A stretch of 64,000 bases of DNA, from contig NZ_AGFG01000030.1 of the NCBI RefSeq assembly GCF_000226255.1, forward strand, positions 81,084 through 145,083, read 5' to 3'. The translations under genes were made by a program, and so were the position numbers. This DNA is from Desulfovibrio sp. A2. Lineage in GTDB: Bacteria; Desulfobacterota; Desulfovibrionia; Desulfovibrionales; Desulfovibrionaceae. Shown here piece by piece: positions 8,404-17,656 of this stretch. Under the pieces are notes generated by a model. The model saw only the letters and a list, made by a program, of their open reading frames with translations, did no database searches and was not told where the DNA came from. Every line of letters begins with the position of its first letter. Within the stretch, counting starts at the first letter, position 1.

Positions 8404-10056
8404 ATGGGGATCAAAACCAGACTGTACCTGCTGCTTGCCTCCGTTCTCGTGGCCCTGGCCGCCATCGTGGCCGCCAGCTGGGTGGGATCGGCCAAGGTCG
8501 AACACGCCCTGGAACTGCGCGCCCTGGCCGTGGACGCCAACACGGAACTGTTGCAGGCCCGCAGGCAGGAAAAGAACTTCCTCATGCGCAAGGAACAGCA
8601 GTGGGCGGACAAGACCCGCAAGCACATCGCCACCGTGGATTCGCTGCTCCAGCGCATCGCCGCGGGCGACCCCGGCAACGCGGCCATGTGCGACAAGGGC
8701 CGTTCCACCCTGGCCCGCTACAACGCCTCGCTGGACGAGGTGTTCAGGGTGGTTGCCGAAACCGACGCCATGATCCAGGCGGGGCGCGCCGTGGAACCGG
8801 CCCTGGCGGACATCCGCAAGACATACGAGGAAAAGGCCGACGACATCGCCGGGCTCGTGAAGACGGTGAACACCGTCATCGAGGCGGGCATGGGCGTGCT
8901 GATAACCCTGTTCGTGCTGGCGGTGATCTCTGGCATCACCCGTTCGCTGGCGGTATTGCAGGCCTTCTCGCGCGAGGTGGCGGCAGGCAGGCTGGACGCC
9001 ACGGCGCAGGGCAACCTGCCGGGCGAGTTCGGCCTGTTGCGCGACGACCTCGCGGCCATGGTGGACCGGCTGAAGGAAACCCTGACCGACTGCGCCACCA
9101 AGGGCGACGAGGCCCGTCACCAGGCCGAGCAGGCCCGCGCCGCCATGGACGCGGCCACCGCGCGCGAGCAGGAAGTGAGCGCGCTGGTGGAAACCATGCG
9201 CCGGGTGGCCGGCGAAGCCGCCGCCATAGCCGGGGACCTCACCGACGCCTCGCAGGAACTGGCCGCCCAGACCCAGCAGGTAAGCGCCGGGGCCGAGGTG
9301 CAGCGCGCCCGCATGGCCGAAACCGCCACCGCCATGGACCAGATGAACGCCACGGTTATGGAGATCGCCCGCAACGCCACCCTGGCCGCCGACGCCTCCA
9401 GGTCCACCCGCGAAGAAGCCCAGAAGGGCGCGCAGGTGGTGCAGACCGCCGGGCAGTCCATCTCGCGGGTGCATGAAATCGCCACCCGCCTGCGCGCAGA
9501 CATGCAGTCGCTGGGGCGCGACGCCGAATCCATCGGCGAGGTCATCAACGTCATCAACGAAATCGCCGACCAGACCAACCTGCTGGCGCTTAACGCGGCC
9601 ATCGAGGCGGCCCGCGCCGGGGACGCGGGGCGCGGCTTTGCCGTGGTGGCCGACGAGGTGCGCAAGCTGGCGGAAAAGACCACCAACGCCACCAAGGAAG
9701 TGGAAACCCGCATCTCGGCCATCCAGACCGCCGCCCAGCGCAACGTGGGCAACATGGACACGGCCACCCAGGCCGTGGCCGACGCCACGGGCCTTGCCGA
9801 GGAATCGGGCGGGGCGCTGCGGCGCATCGTGGAATTCGCGGACAACACCGCCGGGCAGGTGCAGTCCATCGCCGCCGCCAGCGAAGAGCAGTCGGCCGCG
9901 TCGGACCAGATCAGCCGCGCCGTGGCCGAGGTGAACGACGTGGCCGCCGAATCGGCGCGGGGCATGGAAGCCGCCAGCGAGGCCGTGCGTGCGCTTGCCC
10001 TGATGGCCGAACGGCTGCGTGCCATCATCCAGCAGATGGGCAGCGGACAGCGCTGA
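8404..10056 (+). CDS. Methyl-accepting chemotaxis protein
   Basis: A 550-residue chemoreceptor. TM1 is at about 6-27, a short helical periplasmic domain (about 130 residues) follows, and TM2 is near 160-182. A HAMP-like linker leads to the cytoplasmic signalling domain with the conserved hairpin tip [21 protein letters not shown] coiled coil rich in Ala/Gln precedes it. The ATG at 8404 follows GAGGAG at proper spacing; upstream in-frame codons are not needed. Expression is probably sigma-54 dependent through the promoter at 8236-8251, which is unusual for a chemoreceptor and links it to the EBP encoded divergently. The ligand is unknown. Confidence 0.93.
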   Translation: MGIKTRLYLLLASVLVALAAIVAASWVGSAKVEHALELRALAVDANTELLQARRQEKNFLMRKEQQWADKTRKHIATVDSLLQRIAAGDPGNAAMCDKGRSTLARYNASLDEVFRVVAETDAMIQAGRAVEPALADIRKTYEEKADDIAGLVKTVNTVIEAGMGVLITLFVLAVISGITRSLAVLQAFSREVAAGRLDATAQGNLPGEFGLLRDDLAAMVDRLKETLTDCATKGDEARHQAEQARAAMDAATAREQEVSALVETMRRVAGEAAAIAGDLTDASQELAAQTQQVSAGAEVQRARMAETATAMDQMNATVMEIARNATLAADASRSTREEAQKGAQVVQTAGQSISRVHEIATRLRADMQSLGRDAESIGEVINVINEIADQTNLLALNAAIEAARAGDAGRGFAVVADEVRKLAEKTTNATKEVETRISAIQTAAQRNVGNMDTATQAVADATGLAEESGGALRRIVEFADNTAGQVQSIAAASEEQSAASDQISRAVAEVNDVAAESARGMEAASEAVRALALMAERLRAIIQQMGSGQR

Positions 10057-10088
10057 CCGTCACGGTTTCGCGCCTTTTGCATGCGTTC

Positions 10089-10120
10089 GGGGCATGGCCG
10101 GAAACTCACGGCCATGCCCC
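10089..10120 (+). terminator. Terminator between the chemoreceptor and MBL-fold genes
   Basis: A perfect 12-bp stem (10089-10100 with 10109-10120, GGGGCATGGCCG) and 8-base loop lies 33 bp past the chemoreceptor stop. The T tract after it is weak. It separates convergent genes. Confidence 0.65.
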
Positions 10121-10172
10121 GTTCATCTTGCGGCGGATCGCCCGTGCCGCATACGCCCTGCCCTTACGGCCC

Positions 10173-11159
10173 CTACCCCATGGGCAGTGCCGCGTACGGG
10201 GCGGGCAGCCAGGAATAGCCCCCATCCCTGGCGCGCACGCGCCCGATGCCCGGAAACGGCAGATGCGCCCCGGCCACCCAGTGCCGCTCGCGAGCGGCGC
10301 GGGCCATGACCTTCTCGCGCGCGGGATACGCCTTGGCCTGGTCCGCGTCGAAGTCGATGGTCACCGCCGGGCGGGGGAACTGCACATCCATGCAGTGCAC
10401 CACGTCGCCCCAGCACAACAGGCTGGCCCCGCCCGATCCGACGCGGAACCCGTAGTGCCCCGGCGTGTGGCCAAGGATGGGTTCCGCCGCCACGCCGGGC
10501 ACCGGTGCCTCGCCAGTCTTGAAGGCGCGCAACGTCCCGGCGGCGCGGTACGGCTCCACGGCGGCGCGCAGCGCGGGCAACACGACGCGCTGCCCCTCGG
10601 TAACGCGGTTCTCCGCGCCGGGGCTGAGCCAGTAGGCCACTTCCGCCTCGTGCACGCGCACCTCGGCCCCGGTGAACAGCGGCTTGCCCGCCCCGTCCAC
10701 CAGACCCAGGGCATGATCGGAATGCAGGTGGGTGAGCAGCACGGTGTCCACCTGTTCGGGCCGGTACCCGGCCTCGACCATGCTCTGCGGCAACAGCCCG
10801 GCCTTGTCGCCGAAGTAGGTGCCCACCCCGGTATCGACAAGGACCAGGTTGCGCCCGGTGTTGACGAGAAACGCATTGATGGACGCGGGGATGCCCGCCT
10901 GCGGATCGACATACGCGTCATCCAGCAGCCTGTTCACCTCGGCCACCGGCGCGCCGTGCAGTAGCTTGGGAGAAATGGGCACCCCGCCGTCATACAGCGC
11001 GGTAATCTCCACGTCGCCGAGCAGCATGCGAAAATAGCCGGGGGCCTGCCGCCCCACTCTGGGCACGGGCGCCGCCGTGGCCGGGGGCACGGCCTTGCCC
11101 AGCACCGTACCCGCCACCGCCAGCATCGCCCCCTGCATGAACCTGCGCCTGCCTAGCAT
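10173..11159 (-). CDS. Tat-exported metallo-beta-lactamase-fold hydrolase
   Basis: A 328-residue protein. The N terminus MLGRRRFMQGAMLAVAGTVL has the twin-arginine RRxFM pattern and an Ala-rich h-region, so folded export to the periplasm with its metals is likely. The metal motif HLHSDH occupies 144-149 and further ligands are seen in ILGHTPGH and LCWGDVVH. These define the MBL fold of the quorum-quenching/hydrolase type; the substrate is unknown. Start 11159 is preceded by CAGGAGG. It is transcribed alone. The AT-rich stretch upstream with repeated CATTTTGTT at 11271-11299 may be its control region. Confidence 0.88.
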   Translation of the reverse strand: MLGRRRFMQGAMLAVAGTVLGKAVPPATAAPVPRVGRQAPGYFRMLLGDVEITALYDGGVPISPKLLHGAPVAEVNRLLDDAYVDPQAGIPASINAFLVNTGRNLVLVDTGVGTYFGDKAGLLPQSMVEAGYRPEQVDTVLLTHLHSDHALGLVDGAGKPLFTGAEVRVHEAEVAYWLSPGAENRVTEGQRVVLPALRAAVEPYRAAGTLRAFKTGEAPVPGVAAEPILGHTPGHYGFRVGSGGASLLCWGDVVHCMDVQFPRPAVTIDFDADQAKAYPAREKVMARAARERHWVAGAHLPFPGIGRVRARDGGYSWLPAPYAALPMG

Positions 11160-12135
11160 TTCCTGCCTCCTGTTCGCCACGGTACGCCATGCCCGAAGCG
11201 GACGCGCCGGACCACCGCGTGGCGATGACGCGGTCCGACTGGCATGTACATAACGAAATAGCAGCCGACGCATTTTGTTCAAGTACGCACCATTTTGTTT
11301 TATTGTATGCAAAAAGATACAGAGGCACCTGATGCATACCTTTCTTTCGCACCGCAGGGCCGAGCGGGAACGAATGCGGGATGGCATGAAGAGCGGCGAC
11401 ACGCGAGTTGCGGGGGATCTGATGGTGCCAGACGGGGCCTGGCGGTGTCGGACGGGACCAGACGGGAACAATGCCGGTGGGGGGAAGGAAACGGGAACAT
11501 GAAAAGGCAACAGGCCCGGTGCACGGGGCACCGGGCCTGTCCTGCGTCGTCGCGCCTGTTCCGCCACGGGCGGAACCGGGAACCGGCGGACGCGCACCGC
11601 CGTCGCGGAGTGGTCCGGGACTGCCGACATGCCGGACCGCGCGGAGGGCGGATTCGCCGTGTGGAGGCAAGGCGATAGGGAAAATTCGCATCGGCTGCGC
11701 GGAGCGCGCAGGGAAGGCGACAGGGAGGAGAGGGGGGGCCAGGGGTGTGGGCGCCCTGGCCCCGCAGGGCAAGAGGGAGAACCGAACAGGCATGATCGGC
11801 GGGGCCGGGAGCACTGGCCCCGTTGTTCTCGTCTCTCAAAAGCGCCCCGGGCAGGGCGGCGGCCCGCTTTTCGGGGCGTGGGCACTCTCGTCTCCCCGCC
11901 GCCGCGCCATCCGGGCCGATACGGGAACCGGCCACGGCAGTCGCTGCGGCGTGTGCCCGGCAGCTATACAAACTGTTCAACCAACCAGACACAATTCCTG
12001 ATTAGTCGACTTCCCGGCAGGAGTCCAGCATTTCGCCGCAGCTTTTCGTGTTTTTTTTAGCGTGCCATTCCGGCACATTAGCGCATCACACCCACTATTC
12101 TTCATGGCAGTGGGCACGTGTTTTTCCGGAAATTC
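11160..12135. other. Long intergenic region without a convincing gene
   Basis: About 975 bp. The first 180 bp is unusually AT-rich, with two CATTTTGTT copies 20 bp apart (11271-11279, 11291-11299), probably the control region of the MBL-fold gene. From 11345 to 11900 the plus strand is purine-rich. Open frames there have unnatural composition and no ribosome sites. A perfect 13-bp hairpin lies at 11510-11540. A run of eight T at about 12051-12058 and short hairpins at 12091-12114 lie near the mobB stop. A noncoding RNA cannot be excluded. Confidence 0.5.
11510..11540 (-). terminator. Strong hairpin, possible minus-strand terminator
   Basis: A 13-bp perfect stem (ACAGGCCCGGTGC and its complement) with a 5-base loop. 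On the minus strand TTGCCTTTTC follows it. The nearest minus-strand gene (mobB) ends 600 bp away, so it may end a long 3' leader or a short RNA. Confidence 0.4.
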
Positions 12136-12846
12136 CTACTCCGCAAGGCGGATGACCACTTCCGAGCCGGGTGAATAGCCCTTCAGTTCCGCCAACATGC
12201 CGCGCAACGCCCCGGACACGATGCGCGCCACGAAGGGGTTCAGCCCCAGTTGGTGCCCGTTCACCGTGACGGACAACGGCCCGTCCACGGAACAACAGTC
12301 GGCCGGCGCGGCCTGGTGGGCCACCACCATGCGGGCGAACCCGGCACAGTCCTGCTGCCCGCACGCGCCGCAGTCCAGCCCCGGCAGCACGAAGCCGCGC
12401 TCCGTCACCAGTTCCGCCAGCGCGTCCACGCTGGCGGCGTCGAAACGGGGCAACCCCTCTGCCTCCACCGTGCCGAAGGTGGCCAGGGCCAGCCCCCTGT
12501 CCAGCGCCTGGGCCTCTCCCGCCTCGCGCAGGCACAGCACGCGCGGCAGCCAGCCCAGGCTCTTGCCGCCCTCCACCAGCAGCACGTCGGCGCACACCAG
12601 CGGCAGCAGGTCGGCCAGGTGCCGCCGGGTGGACCAGAACACCGCGCATTCGCCCTCGGCAATGCCGATGACCGTGCGGCCCGGCTTCATCAGGCGGGCG
12701 GTGTCGGTTTCCGCCTTGTCCAGGTTGTGATGGGTGTGCTTGGCCACGGCCACGGTCAGGCCGCGCGCCTCCAGCGCGTCGGCCAGCAACGCCGTGCAGG
12801 TGGTCTTGCCCGAATTCTTGAACCCGATGATGCTCACTGCCTTCAC
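12136..12846 (-). CDS. mobB: MobB-like GTPase fused to a [4Fe-4S]-type domain
   Basis: A 236-residue protein that starts with GTG at 12846, preceded by GGGAGG. The N-terminal half is MobB: P-loop GFKNSGKTT (residues 8-16), VAVAKHTHHNLD and LVEGGKS. MobB is a nucleotide-binding partner in molybdopterin guanine dinucleotide synthesis. The C-terminal 80 residues carry C159-x2-C162-x4-C167-x16-C184 within GLDCGACGQQDCAGFARMVV. That is the spacing of the Fe-S domain found in RnfB-like proteins, so an iron-sulfur cluster is predicted. The neighbour is formate dehydrogenase, a bis-MGD enzyme, which fits. A terminator at 13107-13150 separates it from fdhB, so it probably has its own promoter. Confidence 0.85.
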   Translation of the reverse strand: MKAVSIIGFKNSGKTTCTALLADALEARGLTVAVAKHTHHNLDKAETDTARLMKPGRTVIGIAEGECAVFWSTRRHLADLLPLVCADVLLVEGGKSLGWLPRVLCLREAGEAQALDRGLALATFGTVEAEGLPRFDAASVDALAELVTERGFVLPGLDCGACGQQDCAGFARMVVAHQAAPADCCSVDGPLSVTVNGHQLGLNPFVARIVSGALRGMLAELKGYSPGSEVVIRLAE

Positions 12847-13106
12847 GGCGTCCTCCCTGTGGCTGGTGCGGCCCGGGCCACTCGCCCTTGGCCTGCTTCT
12901 GGATTGCATCCTAGCGTCGCCCCGGTTCCGACACAAGCCGGGGCGGGAAAAAGGAGCGCCGTCCGCATCCGCCACGGGTGGCAGGCGCGGACGGCGCGGG
13001 ATGCCGCCTTGCGCGACGACGGACAACCATGGGCATGGTCGCCCGCGACGCCCGGCACGGGGGAAGGCGGGAAACCGCCCCCGCGCCCAAGGAGGCAGGG
13101 ATGATG

Positions 13107-13150
13107 GGAAAACAAGCCCGCCGCGCCTGTCCGAAGACCGGCGCGGCGGG
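13107..13150 (-). terminator. Terminator of fdhAB
   Basis: An 11-bp stem (13117-13127 with 13140-13150, CCCGCCGCGCC) is followed on the minus strand by CTTGTTTTCCC. It lies 22 bp past the fdhB stop. Confidence 0.75.
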
Positions 13151-13172
13151 TCTGGTCAATGCTCGTCTGCGG

Positions 13173-13880
13173 CTACGCGCGCACGCGGAACAGCTTGGCG
13201 AACAGCTGCTTGCGGGTCAGCGGACCGGATTCCAGTTCCGCCACGGCGTGCTCGAAGTAGCTCTTGGGGTCGCGCTGGAACAGGTACACCACGCGCACGT
13301 CGTTGGGGTCGCCCAGGACGGCCTTGGGGTACTTCTTCTTCACCTCGGCCAGGCGCTTTTCGGCCAGGGCGGACATTTCCGCCTCGTCGCCGAAGTTCAT
13401 GCACCCGGTGGGGCAGGTCTTCACGCAGGCGGGCAGCAGGCCGTTCTGCACCCGGTCGTTGCACATGTCGCACTTGGACAGCAGGCCGGTGGCCGCGTCC
13501 TTGCGCGGAATGTCGTACGGGCAGGCAGAGCGCACCATGTCGCCGTCCACCTTGGCGGTGAGCTCGGTGAACAGGACGGCCCCGGTGGCCTCATCCTTCA
13601 GCACCGCGCCTTCCAGGTCCACGTCCGCCTGGCCCTTGCAGGGGGGCTCAAGGCAATGGCGGCACTGTTCGGGAAAGAACAGCCAGTCCATCTTCTTGTC
13701 GAACACGCCCTCCTCGAAGCGCACGGTCTTCAGCGTGACGTACGAGAGGTCCGGCGGGTTCTGGTGCGAGCCCGTGTTGCGGGTTTCCTCGGCGGGCAGG
13801 TTCTTCCACTGCTTGCAGGCTATCTGGCAGCCGCGGCAGCCGGTGCAGCGGGTAAGGTCGATGAAGAACATCTTTCCCAT
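13173..13880 (-). CDS. fdhB: Formate dehydrogenase iron-sulfur beta subunit
   Basis: A 235-residue electron-transfer subunit. Ferredoxin-type cysteine groups are CTGCRGCQIACK near the N terminus, CRHCLEPPC in the middle, SACPYDIP, and CDMCNDRVQNGLLPACVKTCP. These hold three to four [4Fe-4S] clusters that carry electrons from FdhA to a periplasmic cytochrome c pool. There is no membrane anchor and no signal peptide of its own, so it should be exported with FdhA by the Tat system. It starts two bases after the fdhA stop, and the ATG at 13880 overlaps the same messenger, so translation is coupled. Confidence 0.95.
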   Translation of the reverse strand: MGKMFFIDLTRCTGCRGCQIACKQWKNLPAEETRNTGSHQNPPDLSYVTLKTVRFEEGVFDKKMDWLFFPEQCRHCLEPPCKGQADVDLEGAVLKDEATGAVLFTELTAKVDGDMVRSACPYDIPRKDAATGLLSKCDMCNDRVQNGLLPACVKTCPTGCMNFGDEAEMSALAEKRLAEVKKKYPKAVLGDPNDVRVVYLFQRDPKSYFEHAVAELESGPLTRKQLFAKLFRVRA

Positions 13881-13882
13881 GA

Positions 13883-16800
13883 CTACTTACCTCCCACCTT
13901 GCGGATGTCGACCATGAACGCCTTGGTCTCGGGGATGCCGGTGTTCGGGTCGCCCGCGGACGGCGTGAGCAGGTTGGCCGTGTCGCCGCCGTTCCTGGGC
14001 ACCATCCAGCCGTAGTGCCAAGGCAGGCCCACCATGTGGATTTCCGCGCCCATGACCTTGTGCGGCTTGATGCGCTCGGTGACGATGGCCACCGCTTCCA
14101 GCGAGCCGCGCAGGCTGGATACCTTCACGCGGTCGCCGTTCTTGATGCCGCGCAGCTTGGCCAGTTCCTTGCTGATTTCGGCGAAGATCTCGGGCTCCGC
14201 TTCCACCAGCCACGCGCAGCGGCGGGTCATCAGGCCGGTCTGCCAGTGTTCGGTGACGCGGTAGGTGGTGCCGATGAAGGGGAACTTCGGATCGCACACC
14301 GCCGCCTTTTCGCCCTCGATCTTGAAGGCCACCGGGTTGTGCAGCTGCTTCGAGAACGGGTTCTTGGAAACCGGGCACTCCAGCGGTTCATAGTGCTCGG
14401 GGAAGGGGCCTTCCTCGCGCCCCGGCCCGTACAGCGCGCCGAAGCCGTGCGTCTGCATGATGAAGGGGTGCTTGGCGCCGGGGTCGCCGCCGCCGTCAAC
14501 CACGTCGCCCACCCACTTGCCGTCCTTCCATTCGATGACGGCCTTGGCCGGGTTCCAGGGCTTGCCGGTCTTGTCCACGGAAGCGCGGTTGTAGATGATG
14601 CGCCGGTTCACCGGCCAGCTGAACGACCAGTTGGGGAACAGGCCGATGCGCGCCTGCTCGGGCGTCTGCGTGGTGTCGCGGCGAGCCATCATGTTGCCCG
14701 CGTCGGTGAACGACCCGGCATGCAGCCAGTTGCCGGAACAGGTGGAGCCGTCCGCCGTCAGGAAGGCGAACGAGGGCACCTGCTGCCCGGCCTTGAACTG
14801 CTTGCCGCCCACTTCCACGTCCTTCAGGAAGTAGCCGTTCATGAGCTTGGCGGTCTTGGCCGGGGAGAACTCGTTGTGTTCCTCCCAGTCCTTGATGTTC
14901 AGCTTCAGGATAGGGTCTGCGTGCACGCCGCCTTCCTTGGCGTACAGGTCGCGGATCTTGTGCATCATCTCGAGCATGATGTCGCCGTCGGGCTTGGTTG
15001 CGCCCCACGGCTTGGGCCCGCGATAGCGCCACTGCATCCAGCGGCCGGAGTTGGCCACCGAGCCTTCCTTTTCAATGGACACGGCGCACGGCAGGAAGAA
15101 CACTTCCGTGCCGATTTCCTCGGGCTTCATGCCCGGGCCCTTCCAGAACGACGATGTTTCGTTCTCGAAGATGTTGACGTTCACCAGCCAGTCCAGCTTG
15201 CCGAGCGCGCGCCGGTTCTTGTTGGCGTTGGCGCCGCCGCAGGCGGGGTTCATGCCCCACGCGAAGCAGCCCTTCACGTCGCCCTTGTCCATCTTGTCGA
15301 AGATGTTCAGCCAGAAGTAGTAGGTGGCGGGCTTGGACGCATCGAGCCTGGGCATGATGTCGTAGGCGTCCGCCGGGGCAAGATCCGGGTACAGGGCCTT
15401 CAGGTAGCTGGCCACGTACTTGGGCCGATTCTGCCACCAGTTCACGCTCATGGGGTCTTTGGATTGCGGCGTGATGGTGTTGTACAGGTCCAGGGTGGCC
15501 TGCTTGGTGGTGGGGGTGGGGTTGTACCCCGGCCAGATGTGGGCCAGCAGCCCCTGGTCGGTGGAACCCTGCACGTTGGATTCGCCGCGCAGCGCGTTCA
15601 CGCCGCCGCCCGCCACGCCGATGTTGCCCAGCAGCAGCTGGATCATGGCCATGGCGCGAATGTTCTGCACGCCCACGGAGTGCTGCGTCCAGCCCATGGC
15701 GTACATGATGGTGCCCGCCTTGTCCGGCTTGCCCGTGGCCGCGTAGGCCTTGTAGACCTTCAGCAGCAGGTCCTTGGGCGTGCCGGTGATGTCGGCCACC
15801 TTGTCCACGGTGTAGCGTTCGTAGTGCTTCTTCATCAGGTTGAAGACGCACCGGGGGTGCTTCAGCGACGGATCGCGCTTGGGCACGCCGTTCTCGTCCA
15901 GCTCGAAGGCCCACTGCGACTTGTCGTACTTGCGCTTGTCCGCGTCGTAGCCGCTGAACAGGCCGTCTTTGAACGAGAACTTCTCGCCCACGATGAGCGA
16001 GGCGTTGGTGTACTCGCGCACGTACTCGTCAAAATACAGCTTGTTCTCGAGGATGTACTTGATGAGGCCGCCAAGGAACGGAATGTCCGAACCAGAGCGG
16101 AGGGGGGCGTAGATGTCGGCCTTGGCCGACGTGCGCGTGAAGCGCGGGTCCACGTGAATGACCGTGGCGCCCTTGTCCTGCGCGCGCAGCACCCACTTGA
16201 AGGAAATGGGATGGTTTTCGGCAGCGTTGCTGCCCATGATCAACACACAATCACTGTTCGCAAGATCGTTCCAGTGATTCGTCATCGCGCCGCGACCGAA
16301 CGACTCTGCCAGAGCCGGTACAGTGGGGCTGTGTCAGATCCGCGCCTGGTGTTCGATGAACACCAGGCCGAGGCTTCTGAGGATGACCTGGTAGGCCCAG
16401 CATTCCTCGTTGTCCATGGCGGCGGAGCCGAACGACGCGATGGCTTCCGTCCGGTTCACCTTTTCACCGGCCGCGTTGGCCAGTTGGAAGGATTCGTCGC
16501 GGGTCTTCTTGACGCGCTTGGCGATTTCGGTCAGCGCCCAGTCCCATTCCACTTCCTTCCACTCGCCGCTGCTGGGCGCGCGGTACAGGGGCTTGGGCGA
16601 GCGGGCGTTGTTTTCGCCCAGTTGGAAGATGGACGCGCCCTTGGGGCACAGCGAACCTTCGTTGATGGGATGGTCCGGGTCGCCTTCCACGTTGACGGCG
16701 CGGCCGTCGCCATTCTTGGCGGTATGGACGATGAGCCCGCAGCCCACCGCACAGTAACAGCAGATCGAGGTGGTCTGCTTGGCCCACTGGAGTTTCTGGA

Positions 16801-16909
16801 GTTCGGCCCGCGCCACCGAGGGCGCAAGGCTGATCCCCAGCCCGCCGAACGCGCCCGCCAGGGTGGCGCCCGCGCTCAGCTTGAGAAATTGCCTGCGATT
16901 GACAGTCAT
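13883..16909 (-). CDS. fdhA: Selenocysteine formate dehydrogenase catalytic subunit (read through UGA)
   Basis: One 1008-residue protein if the UGA at 16334-16336 is read as selenocysteine; standard translation breaks it into two frames. Sec is residue 192 in the context HQARI-U-HSPTV, followed by SFGRGAMTNHW, the classic formate dehydrogenase active site. Codons 1-30 are a Tat signal (NRRQFLKLS). A [4Fe-4S] site begins CCYCAVGC (50-57) with C88 as the fourth ligand. The rest has the bis-MGD domains, including MGSNAAENHP and the C-terminal dinucleotide-binding fold. It oxidises formate, or reduces CO2, in the periplasm using Mo or W. The ATG at 16909 is preferred over the adjacent ATG at 16912 for ribosome-site spacing. 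Confidence 0.95.
16295..16319 (-). promoter_or_regulatory. SECIS-like hairpin downstream of the fdhA UGA
   Basis: Fourteen bases after the UGA the mRNA can form a hairpin. GCTCT pairs with AGAGT across a GGC loop, with an outer ACCG/CGGT pairing. Distance and guanine-containing loop fit bacterial SECIS elements that bind SelB. Confidence 0.65.
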
Positions 16910-16982
16910 CATGCCTCCTTGCGTACCGGATGCACCGTTGCCGCAAGAACGCGAAGCCGGAGCGCGCCTGGGCGCACCCGGC

Positions 16983-17219
16983 TCAGCGCCCTCTCGTTTC
17001 CCTGCCCAGCTCGATCTGAAGCGCATAGCCCGCGCTGCGGCGCGCACGCGCCGTAACGCGCCGCCACACCGCATGCGGCCGGACATCGCGCGGCCGCCGC
17101 ACGGGGATCCATGCCAGCAGTCGGGCGTGCGATGCCGTAAGCCCCAGATCGTGTCCCAGGCCCGAAAACGGCAGCGGGGTCTCCCCCGGCACCTCATGTG
17201 TTGCAGGGTATGCGAACAT
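16983..17219 (-). CDS. Small protein upstream of fdhA, unknown
   Basis: A possible 78-residue basic protein starting at the ATG 17217-17219, with AAAGGGGAC seven bases upstream, a good ribosome site. It begins MFAYPATHEVPGETPLPFSG and is Arg-rich at the end; no motif is recognised. It precedes fdhA by about 75 bp on the same strand. A small unknown gene in front of fdhA is also what is recalled for D. vulgaris. It could instead be part of the fdhA leader. Confidence 0.4.
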   Translation of the reverse strand: MFAYPATHEVPGETPLPFSGLGHDLGLTASHARLLAWIPVRRPRDVRPHAVWRRVTARARRSAGYALQIELGRETRGR

Positions 17220-17656
17220 GGTAGTCCCCTTTCCCTGTGGGCACGGCCACATGCCGCGCCCTGCCCCCTCCACGCCGTTCCCGGCGGCGCAAACGGGACA
17301 TCTTTCCTGTTAGAGCAAGGTGTTAGGCGCGACTGTGCGGCGCATCAATGTCGCGTTTCCTGCGCACGGTCCTGCACCATGGCAGGTTTTTTTGTGCCAT
17401 CATTCACGACCGTTACATGATGCCAGAAAACATATAATTACACTTTGGCACCACGCCGCACTGCCCCAACCGCAGCACACCCCATCGCAACACACCGTAA
17501 CCAAACAAAAAGCCCCGCCACCGGAAATCCGGATGCGGGGCAAAAAATCACGAATCGGGAGAGAAAAGGAGGGCTGGCCGGTGGGCGTGGTGGGGGCGGG
17601 TGGAATGCGGGACACGGGGGGGGAAAGGTCGCCCGCCCCGCTCACAGGGGGTCCCC
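17220..17656. other. Control region of the fdh unit and 3' region of the next gene
   Basis: No gene is seen. The part near 17400-17450 is AT-rich (CATATAATTACAC) and is the likely promoter area for the leftward fdh transcript. The terminator of the transposase-like gene lies at 17506-17548. Confidence 0.4.
17506..17548 (-). terminator. Terminator of the transposase-like gene
   Basis: GCCCCGC (17512-17518) pairs with GCGGGGC (17535-17541) around an inner CCGGAAATCCGG hairpin. TTTTT follows on the minus strand. Confidence 0.75.

Noticed and set aside
11471..12001. Plus-strand frames in the 11.2-12.1 kb gap
   Set aside because: Low-complexity Arg/Gly/Pro composition, no ribosome site, and no family resemblance; region treated as noncoding.
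13883..16909. Reading the fdhA region as two proteins or as a pseudogene broken by a stop
   Set aside because: The UGA falls exactly at the catalytic Sec position and is followed by a SECIS-like hairpin, so it is one functional gene.
14015..17056. A long plus-strand open frame (over 1000 codons) opposite fdhA
   Set aside because: It is the antisense shadow of a high-GC gene; composition is His/Arg/Gly-rich with no domain, and fdhA/fdhB on the other strand are certain.
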